The notes under the pieces are model-generated. The model had not been told where the DNA came from and ran no database searches. It saw nothing but the letters and a program-made list of their open reading frames with translations. From the NCBI GenBank assembly GCA_965116355.1, contig OZ220679.1, positions 2,418,001 through 2,482,000 of the forward strand: 64,000 bases of DNA, written 5' to 3'. Each line of letters opens with the position of its first letter. Position 1 is the first letter of the stretch. Both the position numbers and the translations under genes were made by a program. The stretch is from UBA1127 sp965116355 (lineage in GTDB: Bacteria > Chloroflexota > Dehalococcoidia > Lucifugimonadales > UBA1127). This document shows positions 1-8,605 of this stretch, piece by piece.

Positions 1-818
1 AGGATTTCGTATCCGGCCGTCACCTCGTCGCGGGAGTCGCCGCTCAGGGAGACGCGAATGGTGTCGCCGATGCCCTCGTAGAGCAGGTAGCCGAGGCCGA
101 CGGCGCTGCGGATGGAGCCGGAGGTGACGGTGCCCGCCTCCGTGATGCCGAGGTGGAACGGGTACGGCACCATCCTGGCGAGGCGACGATACGCCTCGAC
201 GGTGGTGGGTACGTCAAAGGCCTTCAGGGAGATCTTGATCAGGTCGAAGTCCTGCTCTTCAAGGAGGCTGATCTCCCAGAGGGCGGTCGCGACCATGTGG
301 TCGACGACGCTGTACTCGCCCTCCTGGGCCTCGCCGGCCTTGGGGAGGCGGTTGACCATGTCGAACAGGCGGGAGAAGCCTCGGGTCTGCCCGATGCCGC
401 CCACGGGCGGGAGGCTGCCGAAGTTCACGCCGATGCGGATGGGAATCCGGCGCTCCTTCGCGGCCGCCACGACCTGCCGGACGCGGTCGGCGTCGCGGAG
501 GTTGCCGGGGTTGAGGCGGAGGCAGTCGACGCCCTGGTTGACGGCCTCGAGGGCGAGCTGGTAGTGGAAATGGATGTCCGCGACGAGGGGTATCTTGATC
601 TGCTTCTTGATGGCGCCGAGCGCCTGCGCGGCCTCCATGTCCGGCACGGCACAGCGAATGATGTCGCAGCCGACCTCCTCGAGGCCCTTGATCTGGGCGA
701 CGGTTGCCGCGACGTCGCGGGTGTCGGTCTTCGTCATGGACTGCACGGCGATGTCGGCATCGCCGCCGACCTTGACCCCGCCGACGTAGACAGGCTTGGA
801 GACCCTGCGCTTCGCCAT
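1..818 (-). CDS. ispG: 4-hydroxy-3-methylbut-2-enyl diphosphate synthase (partial, C-terminus outside window)
   Basis: IspG (GcpE) converts methylerythritol cyclodiphosphate to HMBPP, the penultimate step of the MEP isoprenoid pathway. About 272 residues of the N-terminal TIM-barrel part are visible. They begin MAKRRVSKPVYVGGVKVGG and include the family signatures IAVQSMTKTDTRDV, CDIIRCAVPD, PLVADIHFHY and RLNPGN. The Fe-S cysteine domain lies beyond position 1. The ATG at 818 is preceded by a good AAAGGAG ribosome site. It is the last visible gene of the rpsB-to-ispG operon and follows rseP and dxr, the latter in the same pathway. Confidence 0.95.
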   Translation of the reverse strand, partial: MAKRRVSKPVYVGGVKVGGDADIAVQSMTKTDTRDVAATVAQIKGLEEVGCDIIRCAVPDMEAAQALGAIKKQIKIPLVADIHFHYQLALEAVNQGVDCLRLNPGNLRDADRVRQVVAAAKERRIPIRIGVNFGSLPPVGGIGQTRGFSRLFDMVNRLPKAGEAQEGEYSVVDHMVATALWEISLLEEQDFDLIKISLKAFDVPTTVEAYRRLARMVPYPFHLGITEAGTVTSGSIRSAVGLGYLLYEGIGDTIRVSLSGDSRDEVTAGYEI

Positions 819-920
819 ATGATCTACTCCTTTGTGCCCTGAGCGACGAGCATTCGAGCGCCTCGCTTCAACTATACCCTAACCAGAGTGCGATGTGCAG
901 CCGCTGGACGCGACGCAGGT

Positions 921-2315
921 CTAGTTGGTAATGGAATTGCCCTGGATGATGCGGCTGATGTCGTAGTAGGTGATGACGACGACGACGCCAATGAGCAGCG
1001 CGAAGCCGACGGCGTGTACGAGGCCCTCGCGCTCAGGGGGAACGCGCTTGCCGCCGCGTATCCACTCGAGGCCGACGAAGACGATGCGGCCGCCGTCGAG
1101 GGCTGGCAGCGGCAGCAGGTTGAGGATGCCGAGGTTGAGGCTCAGCAGCGCGGCGAAGATGACCAGCGGGCGCCAGCCAGCCTCGGCGACCTCCTCGCTG
1201 ACCTGCGCGATGCCGACGGGCCCGGCGAACTGCGGGCCGCCGGTGCCGGCGAACCACGAAAGGACCTCGTTCTTCAGGAGCACCAGCATTTCCCACATGC
1301 TGACGAAGCCGTTGGGGATTGCCGTCAGGAGGTTGCCGGAGCGGGTGACGACCACGCCCTCTATCGTGCGAATCTGGATGCCGACGTTGCCCTCGCCCTC
1401 GGGCGGCGCCCAGCGCGGGACGAGATGCACGCTGAACGGCTCCGTGTCGCGCACGGCGGTGTCGACGGGGCCGGTGTCCGCGCCAAAGCCGAAGCTGCCG
1501 GTGATGAGCCGCTCCGGGCGCATGACCAGGAACTCCGTTTCCTGGCCCAGGTTCAGGAAGATTCGGCGCTGGAGGGTCTGAGTGTTGTAGATGCGGTGAC
1601 CGTCCGCCTCCAGGATGATGTCGCCGCTCTGCAGACCGGCGCGCTCGGCGGGGGACTCGGACGCGACGGCCTGGATGAGGACGCGGCCCTCGTAGCGCTC
1701 CTCCGGCGCGGCGAAGAGGAAGACGAAGAGGAGCACGGGCAGGACGAAGTTCATGGCGGAGCCCGCCGCCAGGACGGTGAAACGCTGGAGCGGGCTCCTG
1801 CTCGCGAGGCTCCAGGGCACGTTGGGGTTGTTCTCGCCCGCCATGCGGACGAAACCGCCCAGCGGCAGCCAGTTGACGGAGTAGACCATGTCCGCGATGA
1901 CGAGGGTGTCCCCGCCGACCTCGCGGACTTTACCCTCGTGAATGAGGACCGTCTGGCCGATGGAGCGCTCGATCGCCGGGTCGGGGGCGCGGGGGCCGCG
2001 GAAGGGGCCCTCGATGGCGCGGGCGGTGAGGGCGCCCGTGGCGTCGGAGGTCGAATAGACGCGCACCTTCATGCCGGGCCTCAGATCGCCCGGTGCGTCG
2101 AGATCGAGCAGGGTCACGCCGGCGGGGAGCTGGACGCGGGTCCGGCCAGTGTAGAGGCCGAAGGCTCTCGGCGGGAAGCCCCAGCCGAACTCCAGCACCT
2201 TCACGCCAAAGGCGCGGGCGGAGAAGAAGTGGCCCGCCTCGTGCACCATGATGAGCACGGTGAGCAGCAGCACGAACCTGACGATGGTTACTGCCAGCCC
2301 AAAGGGGTCTTCCAT
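921..2315 (-). CDS. rseP: RIP metalloprotease RseP (site-2 protease family, M50)
   Basis: Membrane-embedded zinc protease of regulated intramembrane proteolysis, 464 residues. The first membrane helix carries the HEAGH zinc motif at residues 25-29. A PDZ domain (around residues 208-270) contains SPAERAGLQSGD, and the C-terminal LPALDGG motif supplies the third zinc ligand. Between HEAGH and the conserved WLPLGGFVRM there are roughly 100 residues, where classic RseP has about 25, so the cytosolic membrane-reentrant region carries an extra soluble insert of about 80 residues. Its ATG directly abuts the dxr stop codon (TAG then ATG), suggesting translational coupling. The substrate cannot be inferred here. 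Confidence 0.93.
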   Translation of the reverse strand: MEDPFGLAVTIVRFVLLLTVLIMVHEAGHFFSARAFGVKVLEFGWGFPPRAFGLYTGRTRVQLPAGVTLLDLDAPGDLRPGMKVRVYSTSDATGALTARAIEGPFRGPRAPDPAIERSIGQTVLIHEGKVREVGGDTLVIADMVYSVNWLPLGGFVRMAGENNPNVPWSLASRSPLQRFTVLAAGSAMNFVLPVLLFVFLFAAPEERYEGRVLIQAVASESPAERAGLQSGDIILEADGHRIYNTQTLQRRIFLNLGQETEFLVMRPERLITGSFGFGADTGPVDTAVRDTEPFSVHLVPRWAPPEGEGNVGIQIRTIEGVVVTRSGNLLTAIPNGFVSMWEMLVLLKNEVLSWFAGTGGPQFAGPVGIAQVSEEVAEAGWRPLVIFAALLSLNLGILNLLPLPALDGGRIVFVGLEWIRGGKRVPPEREGLVHAVGFALLIGVVVVITYYDISRIIQGNSITN

Positions 2316-3449
2316 CTACCCCTCCACGATGCCGCGCGCCGTCTCACGCGCCCACGCGTCCGCCGCGAGGATCTCGTCGAGCGTGGGGTCTGCAATGGAC
2401 TCGTGCCGGTCGAGCGCCGCGGTCACGACGCCGTGGATGTCACCGAAGGAGATGCGACCGCCGAGGAAGGCGTCGATGGCGACCTCGTCGGAGGCGCTGA
2501 GGACCGTGGGGTAGGTGCCGCCAGCGTGTCCGGCCTCCAGCGCGGTGACGAAGCACGGGTAGCGCGCCGGGTCCATTGCCTCGAAGGTGAGGGCGGCGGC
2601 GGCGATGGGGTCGAAGCGCGGGGCCTGCTCGCAGGGGAGCCGCTGGGGGTAGAACATGGCGTACTGGATGGGCAGGCGCATGTCGGGAACGCCAAGCTGG
2701 GCCTTCACGGAGCCGTCCATGAACTCGACCATGGAGTGGATGATGCTCTGCGGGTGCACGACCACGTCCACCCGCTCCCACGGCATGGAGAAGAGCCAGT
2801 GGGACTCTATAACCTCAAAGCCCTTGTTCATCAGCGTGGCCGAGTCAATGGTGATCTTCTTGCCCATGCTCCACGTCGGGTGCTTGAGCGCCTGCTCCGG
2901 CGTCACCTTGGCGACTTCCTCGAGGGGCAGGCGGCGGAGCGCCCCGCCGGAAGCGGTGATGATGAGCCGCCGCACGCCCTTCTCGACGTCCTCACCCTGC
3001 AGGCATTGCCAAATGGCGCTGGGCTCGCTGTCGACGGGGAGGATCTCGCCGCCGCAGCGGGCGGCCTCGCGGGTCAGGAGCTCGCCGGCCATGACGACGG
3101 GCTCCTTGTTCGCCATGGCGACCTGCTTGCCCGCGCGCAACGCCTCCAGCGTGGGCAGGAGGCCCGCGTTGCCCACCATGCCCTGCATCACGAGGTCGAC
3201 GTCGGGGTGGGTCGCAATCTCGACGATGCCACCGATGGCCGACGCGCCGTCCGGCAGGTCGCCGGCGGACAGCGGCTGCCGGCAGTAGAGGTAGCGGGGA
3301 TGGAACTCGCGGGCCTGCTCCAGCAGGAGATCGCGGTTGCTCCATGCGCTCAACGCGACGACCTCGAAGTCGTCGGGGTAGGCGCGGACGATGTCGAGGG
3401 TCTGGCGTCCGATGGAGCCGGTTGAGCCCAGTATCGCAAGTCTCTTCAT
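2316..3449 (-). CDS. dxr: 1-deoxy-D-xylulose 5-phosphate reductoisomerase
   Basis: Makes MEP from DXP with NADPH, the committed step of non-mevalonate isoprenoid synthesis. 377 residues, normal for the family. It starts MKRLAILGSTGSIGRQTLDI, which contains the NADPH-binding glycine motif. NKEPVVMAGELL, the metal-binding VDSEPSAIWQ segment, TASGGALR and HPTWSMGKKITIDSATL are all present. The usual His in DSEHxA is Pro here, and GGPF is GGAL. The frame is open far upstream (to 4058), but this is read-through over cdsA. The ATG at 3449, overlapping the cdsA stop by 4 bases, fits the family start. It shares a pathway with ispG in the same operon. Confidence 0.96.
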   Translation of the reverse strand: MKRLAILGSTGSIGRQTLDIVRAYPDDFEVVALSAWSNRDLLLEQAREFHPRYLYCRQPLSAGDLPDGASAIGGIVEIATHPDVDLVMQGMVGNAGLLPTLEALRAGKQVAMANKEPVVMAGELLTREAARCGGEILPVDSEPSAIWQCLQGEDVEKGVRRLIITASGGALRRLPLEEVAKVTPEQALKHPTWSMGKKITIDSATLMNKGFEVIESHWLFSMPWERVDVVVHPQSIIHSMVEFMDGSVKAQLGVPDMRLPIQYAMFYPQRLPCEQAPRFDPIAAAALTFEAMDPARYPCFVTALEAGHAGGTYPTVLSASDEVAIDAFLGGRISFGDIHGVVTAALDRHESIADPTLDEILAADAWARETARGIVEG

Positions 3450-4231
3450 AGCGTCCACACCTGCCACATAAACGTGATCGGCAGCGTCAGCAACATGCTG
3501 TCCATCCTGTCGAGGAGCCCGCCGTGACCGGGCAGGAACGCGCCGGTGTCCTTGACCCGGGCTGCCCGCTTCATGGCGGAGACCATCAGGTCTCCAAGGA
3601 CGGCGCCGAAGGCGAGGGTCAGCCCGAAGGCGATGGCGAGCGGGGCGCCTATCGGCAACTCCAATACTAGGGTAAGCCCTATTGCCGCAAGTACACCAGC
3701 CGCCACGCCACCCAGGGTGCCCTCCCACGTCTTGTTGGGGCTTATCGACGTCAGTTGGGTGCGGCCGATGAGCTTGCCGATGGCGTATGCGCCGGTGTCG
3801 ACGGCCATAGTGCACACCAGGGCGGTGACCGTCCACTCGAGGCCGTGCTCTAGGTCGCGCATGAGGACGGCGACAGCCAGCGGCATGCCGACGTGGAAGG
3901 GGCCCATCGCGCCCATGAAGCGGAGCTGCCAACCGAGGCCGGGCCCCCTGGCGGTGAAATGGAACATGACCATCGCCAGCGCGGCGGCGGCGAAGGCCAT
4001 GAGGAACGGCAACGGCCCCCATACCGCTGCCTGAATCATCCCGATGGTCAAGACCCACCCGAAGAGGAGCCGTGGGGGCGTGTCGAAGGAGCGGCTCAGG
4101 CGGTTGTACTCGAATACGGCGAGGGCGCCGGCGACGCTCGCGAGGGCGCCCATCCAGGGCGCGCCGAGGTAGACGGCTCCGAAGAGGACGGGGAGGCCGA
4201 TGAAGGCGGTCGCGACGCGAGTTGCAAGCAT
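3446..4231 (-). CDS. cdsA: phosphatidate cytidylyltransferase
   Basis: CDP-diacylglycerol synthase, an integral membrane enzyme at the branch point of phospholipid synthesis. 261 residues with about seven or eight hydrophobic segments. The C-terminal family signature is intact (SAMKRAARVKDTGAFLPGHG, then GLLDRMDS). Start at ATG 4231, six bases after the uppS stop. It overlaps dxr by 4 bases (ATGA), so the uppS-cdsA-dxr-rseP genes are tightly coupled, a conserved order in many bacteria. Confidence 0.95.
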   Translation of the reverse strand: MLATRVATAFIGLPVLFGAVYLGAPWMGALASVAGALAVFEYNRLSRSFDTPPRLLFGWVLTIGMIQAAVWGPLPFLMAFAAAALAMVMFHFTARGPGLGWQLRFMGAMGPFHVGMPLAVAVLMRDLEHGLEWTVTALVCTMAVDTGAYAIGKLIGRTQLTSISPNKTWEGTLGGVAAGVLAAIGLTLVLELPIGAPLAIAFGLTLAFGAVLGDLMVSAMKRAARVKDTGAFLPGHGGLLDRMDSMLLTLPITFMWQVWTL

Positions 4232-4237
4232 GGGCGC

Positions 4238-5014
4238 CTACCCTGCGCCGTTGGGGCGTACTCCACCGAAACTCCGCCGCCGCCCCCGGTACGCCTCCAA
4301 CGCTCGAATGGCCTCCGACCGGTCGAAGTCGGGCCAGCAGGCTTCGGTCACATAGTGCTCGGCGTAGGCGCCCTGCCAGAGCAGGAAGTTGCTCAGGCGC
4401 ATCTCGCCCGCCGTGCGGATGATCAGGTCAGGGTCGGGCACGCCGCTGGTGTAGAGGTGCTGGGCGAGGCGGGACTCGTCGAGGTCCTCGGGCGCGACGC
4501 CGTCGGCGAGAAGGCGGCGCACGGCCTGCAGAATCTCGTCGCGGCCGCCGTAGTCAAAGGCCACGCTCAGATCGAAGGCGTCGTTGTCCTTCGTCAGCGC
4601 CACCGCCGACGCGATGGAGGACTGCAGCGACTCCGGTAGCCGGTCGACGCGGCCAAGGTGGCGCAATCGGACGCCCTCGCCGTGCAGCTCCGCTGTCTGC
4701 TGATCGATGACATCGGCCAGCAGGTCGAAAAGGCCGGTGACCTCTTCCTCGGGCCGCGTCCAGTTCTCGGTGGAGAAAGCGAAGAGGGTGAGGTGCTTGA
4801 CGCCGTGCTCGGCGAAGCAGCGCGCGACGGGCCGGATGTTCTCGGTGCCGGCGCGGTGCCCGGCGAGGCGGGGCAGACCGCGTGACCTGGCCCAGCGGCC
4901 GTTGCCGTCCATGATGATGGCGACGTGGGCGGGGACTTCCAAAGCCGGCAATGAGGCCGACATTGGCCCCGGCTCGACACCGGCGTACGCGTCCCGGGCC
5001 CGGCGCTTCTGCAC
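4238..5014 (-). CDS. uppS: isoprenyl transferase (undecaprenyl diphosphate synthase family)
   Basis: Cis-prenyltransferase that condenses isopentenyl diphosphate onto farnesyl diphosphate to make the lipid carrier for wall and glycan synthesis. 258 residues. Motifs: IIMDGNGRWARSRGLPRLAG with the catalytic Asp, FAFSTENWTRP, and IIRTAGEMRLSNFLLWQ (commonly TSGE..RLSNFLLWQ). The GTG at 5014 is chosen because GGAGG lies eight bases upstream, inside the end of frr. An internal ATG at 4963 has no ribosome site. Only three bases separate it from frr. Confidence 0.95.
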   Translation of the reverse strand: MQKRRARDAYAGVEPGPMSASLPALEVPAHVAIIMDGNGRWARSRGLPRLAGHRAGTENIRPVARCFAEHGVKHLTLFAFSTENWTRPEEEVTGLFDLLADVIDQQTAELHGEGVRLRHLGRVDRLPESLQSSIASAVALTKDNDAFDLSVAFDYGGRDEILQAVRRLLADGVAPEDLDESRLAQHLYTSGVPDPDLIIRTAGEMRLSNFLLWQGAYAEHYVTEACWPDFDRSEAIRALEAYRGRRRSFGGVRPNGAG

Positions 5015-5017
5015 GGG

Positions 5018-5581
5018 CTAGACCTCCATCAGTTCTGTTTCTTTGGCTTCGCCCGTCTTGTCGATCGTCGCGATGTTGCTGTCGGTGATCTTCTGGAGCT
5101 GGTCCTGGTACTTGCGGCTGTCGTCCTGGGAGAGCTCCTTGTTCTTTTCCTGCGCGCGGATCTTGTCCTGCACGTCACGACGCACATTGCGGACGGCGAC
5201 ACGGGCGTCCTCGACACGCTTGCGGACGCTGCGGACGAGGTCCTTGCGGCGGTCCTCCGTCAGCAGGGGCAGGGTGAGCCGGATGACGGAGCCATCGTTG
5301 TTGGGCGTGATGCCGATGTCCGACTTCAGGATTGCCCGCTCGACGGAGCCGATGGCGCTCTTGTCCCACGGCTGGATGGCCAGAACGCGGGCCTCCGGCA
5401 CCGACACGGAGGCAAGCTGATTGAGCGGTGTCTCGGTGCCGTAGTACTCGACCAGTATGTGCTCGACCAGGCCGGGACGGGCGCGGCCGGTACGCACGGA
5501 GTCGAGCTCCCGCTGCAGTGCGTCGTTGGCGCCGTGCATACGGTGCTCGGCATCTTTCAGGTGTTCGTCCGCGGTGGGCAT
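5018..5581 (-). CDS. frr: ribosome recycling factor
   Basis: RRF splits post-termination ribosomes together with EF-G. 187 residues, the standard size. Family segments include ELDSVRTGRARPGLVEHILVE near the N-terminus and ALLS-like KSDIGITPNNDGSVIRLTLP. The C-terminal part is a helical bundle rich in KE/KD. Start ATG 5581 has a clear AGGAGG. It sits nine bases after pyrH and three before uppS in the translation/lipid operon. Confidence 0.96.
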   Translation of the reverse strand: MPTADEHLKDAEHRMHGANDALQRELDSVRTGRARPGLVEHILVEYYGTETPLNQLASVSVPEARVLAIQPWDKSAIGSVERAILKSDIGITPNNDGSVIRLTLPLLTEDRRKDLVRSVRKRVEDARVAVRNVRRDVQDKIRAQEKNKELSQDDSRKYQDQLQKITDSNIATIDKTGEAKETELMEV

Positions 5582-5590
5582 GGCGTCCTC

Positions 5591-6334
5591 CTAATCCCTG
5601 CTCAGCAGACTCTCCGGGACATCCGCTACCAGGGTCCCAAGCTGCTCCGCGTTCAGGAGCCGCATGAGGCTGCCTGATTTGAACATGTCAAATACCACAA
5701 TGGGCAGATGGTTGTCCATGCACAGCGAGACCGCCGTGTTGTCCATGACCTCCAGGCCCTTGGTGAGGACCTCCATGTATTCCAGATAGTCGAAACGCTT
5801 GGCGCCGGGGTTGATGCGAGGGTCGGCGTCATAGACGCCGTCCACCTGGTTCTTGGCCATGAAGAGGGCGTTTGCATTGATCTCGACGGCACGGAGCGCG
5901 GCGGCGGTGTCCGTGCTCATGAACGGGTTGCCGGTGCCGGCCGCGAAGATCACCACGCGCCCCTTCTCCAGGTGCCGGATTGCCCTTCGGCGAATGAACG
6001 GCTCGGCGACGGCCTGCACATTCAGCGCGCTCTGCGTCCTGGTGTCGACGCCAACCTGCTCCAGCGCGTCCTGCAGGGCGAGGGAGTTGATGAGGGTGGC
6101 GAGCATGCCGGCGTAGTCGGCGGCGGCCCGCTCCATGCCGCGCTCGGCGGCGTCGGCGCCGCGCCAGATGTTGCCGCCGCCCACGACGACGGCCATCTCC
6201 ACGCCGGTGGCGACGGCCTCCCTGATCTCCCCGGCAAGGTAGGCGACGGCCTCGCTGTCGATGCCGTAGCCCTGGCCCCCCTGTATGGAGGCGCCACTCA
6301 GTTTGAGGACGACGCGCCGGTAGGGCGTTGCCAT
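5591..6334 (-). CDS. pyrH: uridylate kinase (UMP kinase)
   Basis: Bacterial hexameric UMP kinase of the amino-acid-kinase fold, making UDP for nucleotide and wall precursor synthesis. 247 residues from ATG 6334. Visible motifs are VVLKLSGAS, VVVGGGNIWRGADA, GVDTRTQSALNV and AAGTGNPFMSTDTAAALRA, the last being the UMP/ATP site. The frame is open farther upstream across tsf, but that is out-of-gene read-through. AGGAAG precedes the chosen ATG, which is 10 bases after the tsf stop. Confidence 0.97.
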   Translation of the reverse strand: MATPYRRVVLKLSGASIQGGQGYGIDSEAVAYLAGEIREAVATGVEMAVVVGGGNIWRGADAAERGMERAAADYAGMLATLINSLALQDALEQVGVDTRTQSALNVQAVAEPFIRRRAIRHLEKGRVVIFAAGTGNPFMSTDTAAALRAVEINANALFMAKNQVDGVYDADPRINPGAKRFDYLEYMEVLTKGLEVMDNTAVSLCMDNHLPIVVFDMFKSGSLMRLLNAEQLGTLVADVPESLLSRD

Positions 6335-6344
6335 GGATTGCTTC

Positions 6345-6833
6345 CTACTCTTCGGCCAGGGCGTACCGGACGAAGCGGCGCACCTGGATGTTCTCTCCCA
6401 TCTTTGCGATGGCGTCGTTGACGAGGTCCTGGATGGTCTTGGAGGGGTCCTTGATGAACGACTGTTCCAGGAGGCCGACGCCGTCGCCTTCCTCATCGCC
6501 GCCGACGCGGTCGGGGTCCATCGCGGCGACCTGCATCGCGAGGTCATGGGCGAGCGCGCGGAACTCGTCCGTTCGCGCCACAAAGTCGGTCTCGCAGTTG
6601 AGCTCGAGCAGTGCGCCGATCCGGCTGCCGCTGTGGATGTAGGACTCCACCACGCCCTCGGCGGCGGAGCGGGTCGCCTTCTTCGCTGCGCTGGCCAGGC
6701 CCTTCTCGCGGAGGATGGCCTGGGCCTTGCCCTGATCGCCGTCGGCTTCCTGAAGGGCCGTGCGGCAGTCCAGAATACCGGCCCCGGTTATCTCCCGGAG
6801 CTTGCGAATGTCTTCAACGCTGACTTGCACCAT
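6345..6833 (-). CDS. tsf: translation elongation factor Ts (short form)
   Basis: Guanine-nucleotide exchange factor for EF-Tu. The N-terminal UBA-like domain (SVEDIRKLREITGAGILDCR) is followed by one core subdomain with LLELNCETDFVARTDEF. The C-terminus reads VRRFVRYALAEE. At 162 residues it lacks the coiled-coil insertion and second core repeat of the E. coli protein (283 residues), resembling the short Thermus/Chloroflexi type. It lies between rpsB and pyrH, as in most bacteria. Confidence 0.95.
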   Translation of the reverse strand: MVQVSVEDIRKLREITGAGILDCRTALQEADGDQGKAQAILREKGLASAAKKATRSAAEGVVESYIHSGSRIGALLELNCETDFVARTDEFRALAHDLAMQVAAMDPDRVGGDEEGDGVGLLEQSFIKDPSKTIQDLVNDAIAKMGENIQVRRFVRYALAEE

Positions 6834-6916
6834 GGTGATTCCGTCCTTTGCGTACTCTTGGCGGATTATGGGCGCACCACATCCGCGTCATCCATGCCCA
6901 ATGTAAAGGTCCGGGG

Positions 6917-7819
6917 CTACTGGCTGTTTTCGCTCTCGTCCGGGAAGAAGACGTGGGCTTCCAGGTCCTCTTCGCTCGCCAGGTCCTCGAAGTCCTCGGA
7001 AGTCGTATAGGCCTGGAACTCGCTGGTGTCGATGACCGCGTCGGACTCTATGGCCTCCTGCTCCATGAGCAGGGCCTCGCGCTGCTGCAGCCCGGCGAGA
7101 ACGGCGTCGGCCATTCGCGCGGTGACCAGGCGAATGGAGCGAATGGCGTCGTCGTTGCCGGGGATGACGTGGTCGACGAGGTCCGGGTCGCAGTTGGTGT
7201 CGACGAGGGCGTAGATCGGGATGCGGGCCGCGCGGCCCTCCTCCACGGCGATGCGCTCCTTGTCGATGTCGATGACGAAGAGGGCGCTCGGGGGCCGCTT
7301 CATGTTGCGGAGGCCGCGGAAGTACTTGCGGAGGCGGCGGAGCTGGTCCTCTGCCTTCAACGCGTCCTTCTTGGGGAGCCGCCGGAGCTCGCCGCGCTCC
7401 TGGCGGTCCTCGAGGCTCCGCATGTGGTCAATGCGCGACTTGATGGTGGGGAAGTTTGTGAGCGTGCCGCCCAGCCACCGCTGGTTGACGTACAACATCC
7501 CGCAGCGGGTGGCCTCGTACTCGATGGTCTCCTGCGCCTGCTTCTTGGCGCCAACAAAGAGGACGTCGCCTCCATGAGCGACAAGGTCGGTCAGGGACTG
7601 CGCCGTCCGCTCCAGCAGGACAAGGGTCTGTTGCAGGTCAATGATGTGGATGCCGTTGCGCTGGGTGAAGATGTAGCTCTTCATCCGGGGCTGCCACCGC
7701 CGGGTCTGGTGCCCGAAATGGACGCCCGCTTCCAGCAGCGACTTCATCGTGACCGGCTCGCGGGCCGGCTGTTTGGGTTGTTCCTGCTCTTCCGAAACCA
7801 CAACTTGCTCAGTAGTCAA
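6917..7819 (-). CDS. rpsB: 30S ribosomal protein S2
   Basis: Small-subunit protein S2, about 300 residues. The core starts MKSLLEAGVHFGHQTRRWQP and includes FVGAKKQAQETIEYEA and ALVDTNCDPDLVDHVIPGND. It has an N-terminal extension of about 30 residues and a C-terminal acidic tail of about 60 residues (rich in E and D) that most S2 proteins lack. The TTG at 7819 is chosen because AAGGAG lies nine bases upstream. A further TTG at 7840 is in frame but has no ribosome site. First gene of the tsf-pyrH-frr-uppS operon. Confidence 0.94.
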   Translation of the reverse strand: MTTEQVVVSEEQEQPKQPAREPVTMKSLLEAGVHFGHQTRRWQPRMKSYIFTQRNGIHIIDLQQTLVLLERTAQSLTDLVAHGGDVLFVGAKKQAQETIEYEATRCGMLYVNQRWLGGTLTNFPTIKSRIDHMRSLEDRQERGELRRLPKKDALKAEDQLRRLRKYFRGLRNMKRPPSALFVIDIDKERIAVEEGRAARIPIYALVDTNCDPDLVDHVIPGNDDAIRSIRLVTARMADAVLAGLQQREALLMEQEAIESDAVIDTSEFQAYTTSEDFEDLASEEDLEAHVFFPDESENSQ

Positions 7820-7873
7820 ACCGTGCAACTCCTTGTCCAATAGTTGATCCGTCTGTTAAGCGTACCGCGTGAG

Positions 7874-7902
7874 AGTATAGCATTGCGGCATGGGCCGGGC
7901 AA
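7874..7902 (-). promoter_or_regulatory. predicted sigma-70-type promoter of the rpsB operon
   Basis: On the minus strand TTGCCC (7902-7897) is followed after 17 bases by TATACT (7879-7874), with an extended TGC just before the -10. It would start transcription near 7867, about 50 bases before the S2 start. No long S2-binding leader is seen. Confidence 0.6.
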
Positions 7903-7942
7903 ACGTGGGGGTCCCTTCGACGTCGGACGCCGCGGCGGGCCG

Positions 7943-8341
7943 TCACAGCCTCTGTGCGCCGGGCAGGGCGGCCATGCGGCGGTCGAGGGTCAGGGTAGAC
8001 AGGCCCTCTCTCCGGTAACCCTCGACAATCAGGCGGTCCACCAACCCCGGTCCGCCTTCGGCACGCAACGCTTCGAACGTTGCCTCGCCCCCTTGTGCAG
8101 ACACCAACCCGCTTTCAAACACCGCGATTAATGCGTCGCGGGCATCGACTTTGCCGGCGCCAAAGTGGTGTTGAAGGGTCACGTATGCCTCGCCAATGAC
8201 CTGATTGGACGCAACCACGCCTACCCCGCGCTCGACCAAATGGGACAACCCTTCAACGCAATGCGTGTAGAGGTCTTGCGGCTCTCCGGTAACGAGCCTC
8301 ATCAGGATCGAGGTGTCAATCCCGATACGGGGTGATGTCAA
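7943..8341 (-). CDS. PIN-domain ribonuclease toxin (VapC-like)
   Basis: 132-residue PIN-domain protein, predicted Mg-dependent endoribonuclease toxin. Acidic residues expected in the active site are visible: Asp in IGIDTSILMR, Glu in NQVIGEAYVTL, Asp in GLVDRLIVEG and Asp in LTLDRRM. The TTG at 8341 is preferred because AGGGAGG ends six bases upstream. A GTG at 8347 abuts that site too closely. It overlaps the upstream AbrB-type gene by 26 bases, the usual arrangement of antitoxin first and toxin second. Target RNA unknown. Confidence 0.85.
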   Translation of the reverse strand: MTSPRIGIDTSILMRLVTGEPQDLYTHCVEGLSHLVERGVGVVASNQVIGEAYVTLQHHFGAGKVDARDALIAVFESGLVSAQGGEATFEALRAEGGPGLVDRLIVEGYRREGLSTLTLDRRMAALPGAQRL

Positions 8342-8564
8342 TTTCACCCTCCCTGTACGGGGTAAAGTCCAGCAACGGCGGGATGTTGGGGTCAATCTTG
8401 TCGCGCAAGTAGGCCAGCTTGGACAGGTCGATGCGCTTGGGCCGCAGCAAGAAGCCTTCCGCGGTTTCAGTGATCTCCAAGTGATCGCCCGGCTTGACAC
8501 CCATGGTGTCCAGCACCTTTGCCGGGAACGTGACTTGTCTCTTGGATGTGACTTTGACGAGCAT
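8316..8564 (-). CDS. AbrB/MazE-type antitoxin
   Basis: 82-residue SpoVT/AbrB swapped-hairpin DNA-binding protein. The N-terminus MLVKVTSKRQVTFPAKVLDT and the following GVKPGDHLEITE are typical of the fold. The C-terminal tail (around residues 45-82) probably wraps the PIN toxin encoded next. The ATG is immediately preceded by a perfect 16-bp inverted repeat that contains its ribosome site and predicted -10, so autoregulation is likely. Confidence 0.87.
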   Translation of the reverse strand: MLVKVTSKRQVTFPAKVLDTMGVKPGDHLEITETAEGFLLRPKRIDLSKLAYLRDKIDPNIPPLLDFTPYREGEIDITPYRD

Positions 8565-8605
8565 GAAGCCTCCTTACCAAGACTCTACATTGGTAAGGAG
8601 GCTTC
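8565..8605 (-). promoter_or_regulatory. perfect 16-bp inverted repeat: operator and SD-sequestering hairpin of the PIN/AbrB operon
   Basis: The arms 8565-8580 and 8590-8605 are perfectly complementary around a 9-base spacer and end at the base before the antitoxin ATG. On the minus strand TTGCCG (8610-8605), 17 bases, then TAGAGT (8587-8582) gives a plausible promoter within it, starting RNA near 8575. AAGGAGG lies in the start-proximal arm. RNA from this promoter would lack the upstream arm and leave the ribosome site free. RNA read through from pepA would fold it into the 16-bp stem. Confidence 0.7.

Noticed and set aside
888..3425. 845-residue open frame on the plus strand
   Set aside because: It is antisense to rseP and dxr and is rich in Arg/Gly/Asp typical of high-GC shadow frames; the minus-strand proteins have clear motifs.
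2316..4058. dxr extended to 580 residues
   Set aside because: The extra N-terminal part overlaps cdsA in another frame and has no family match.
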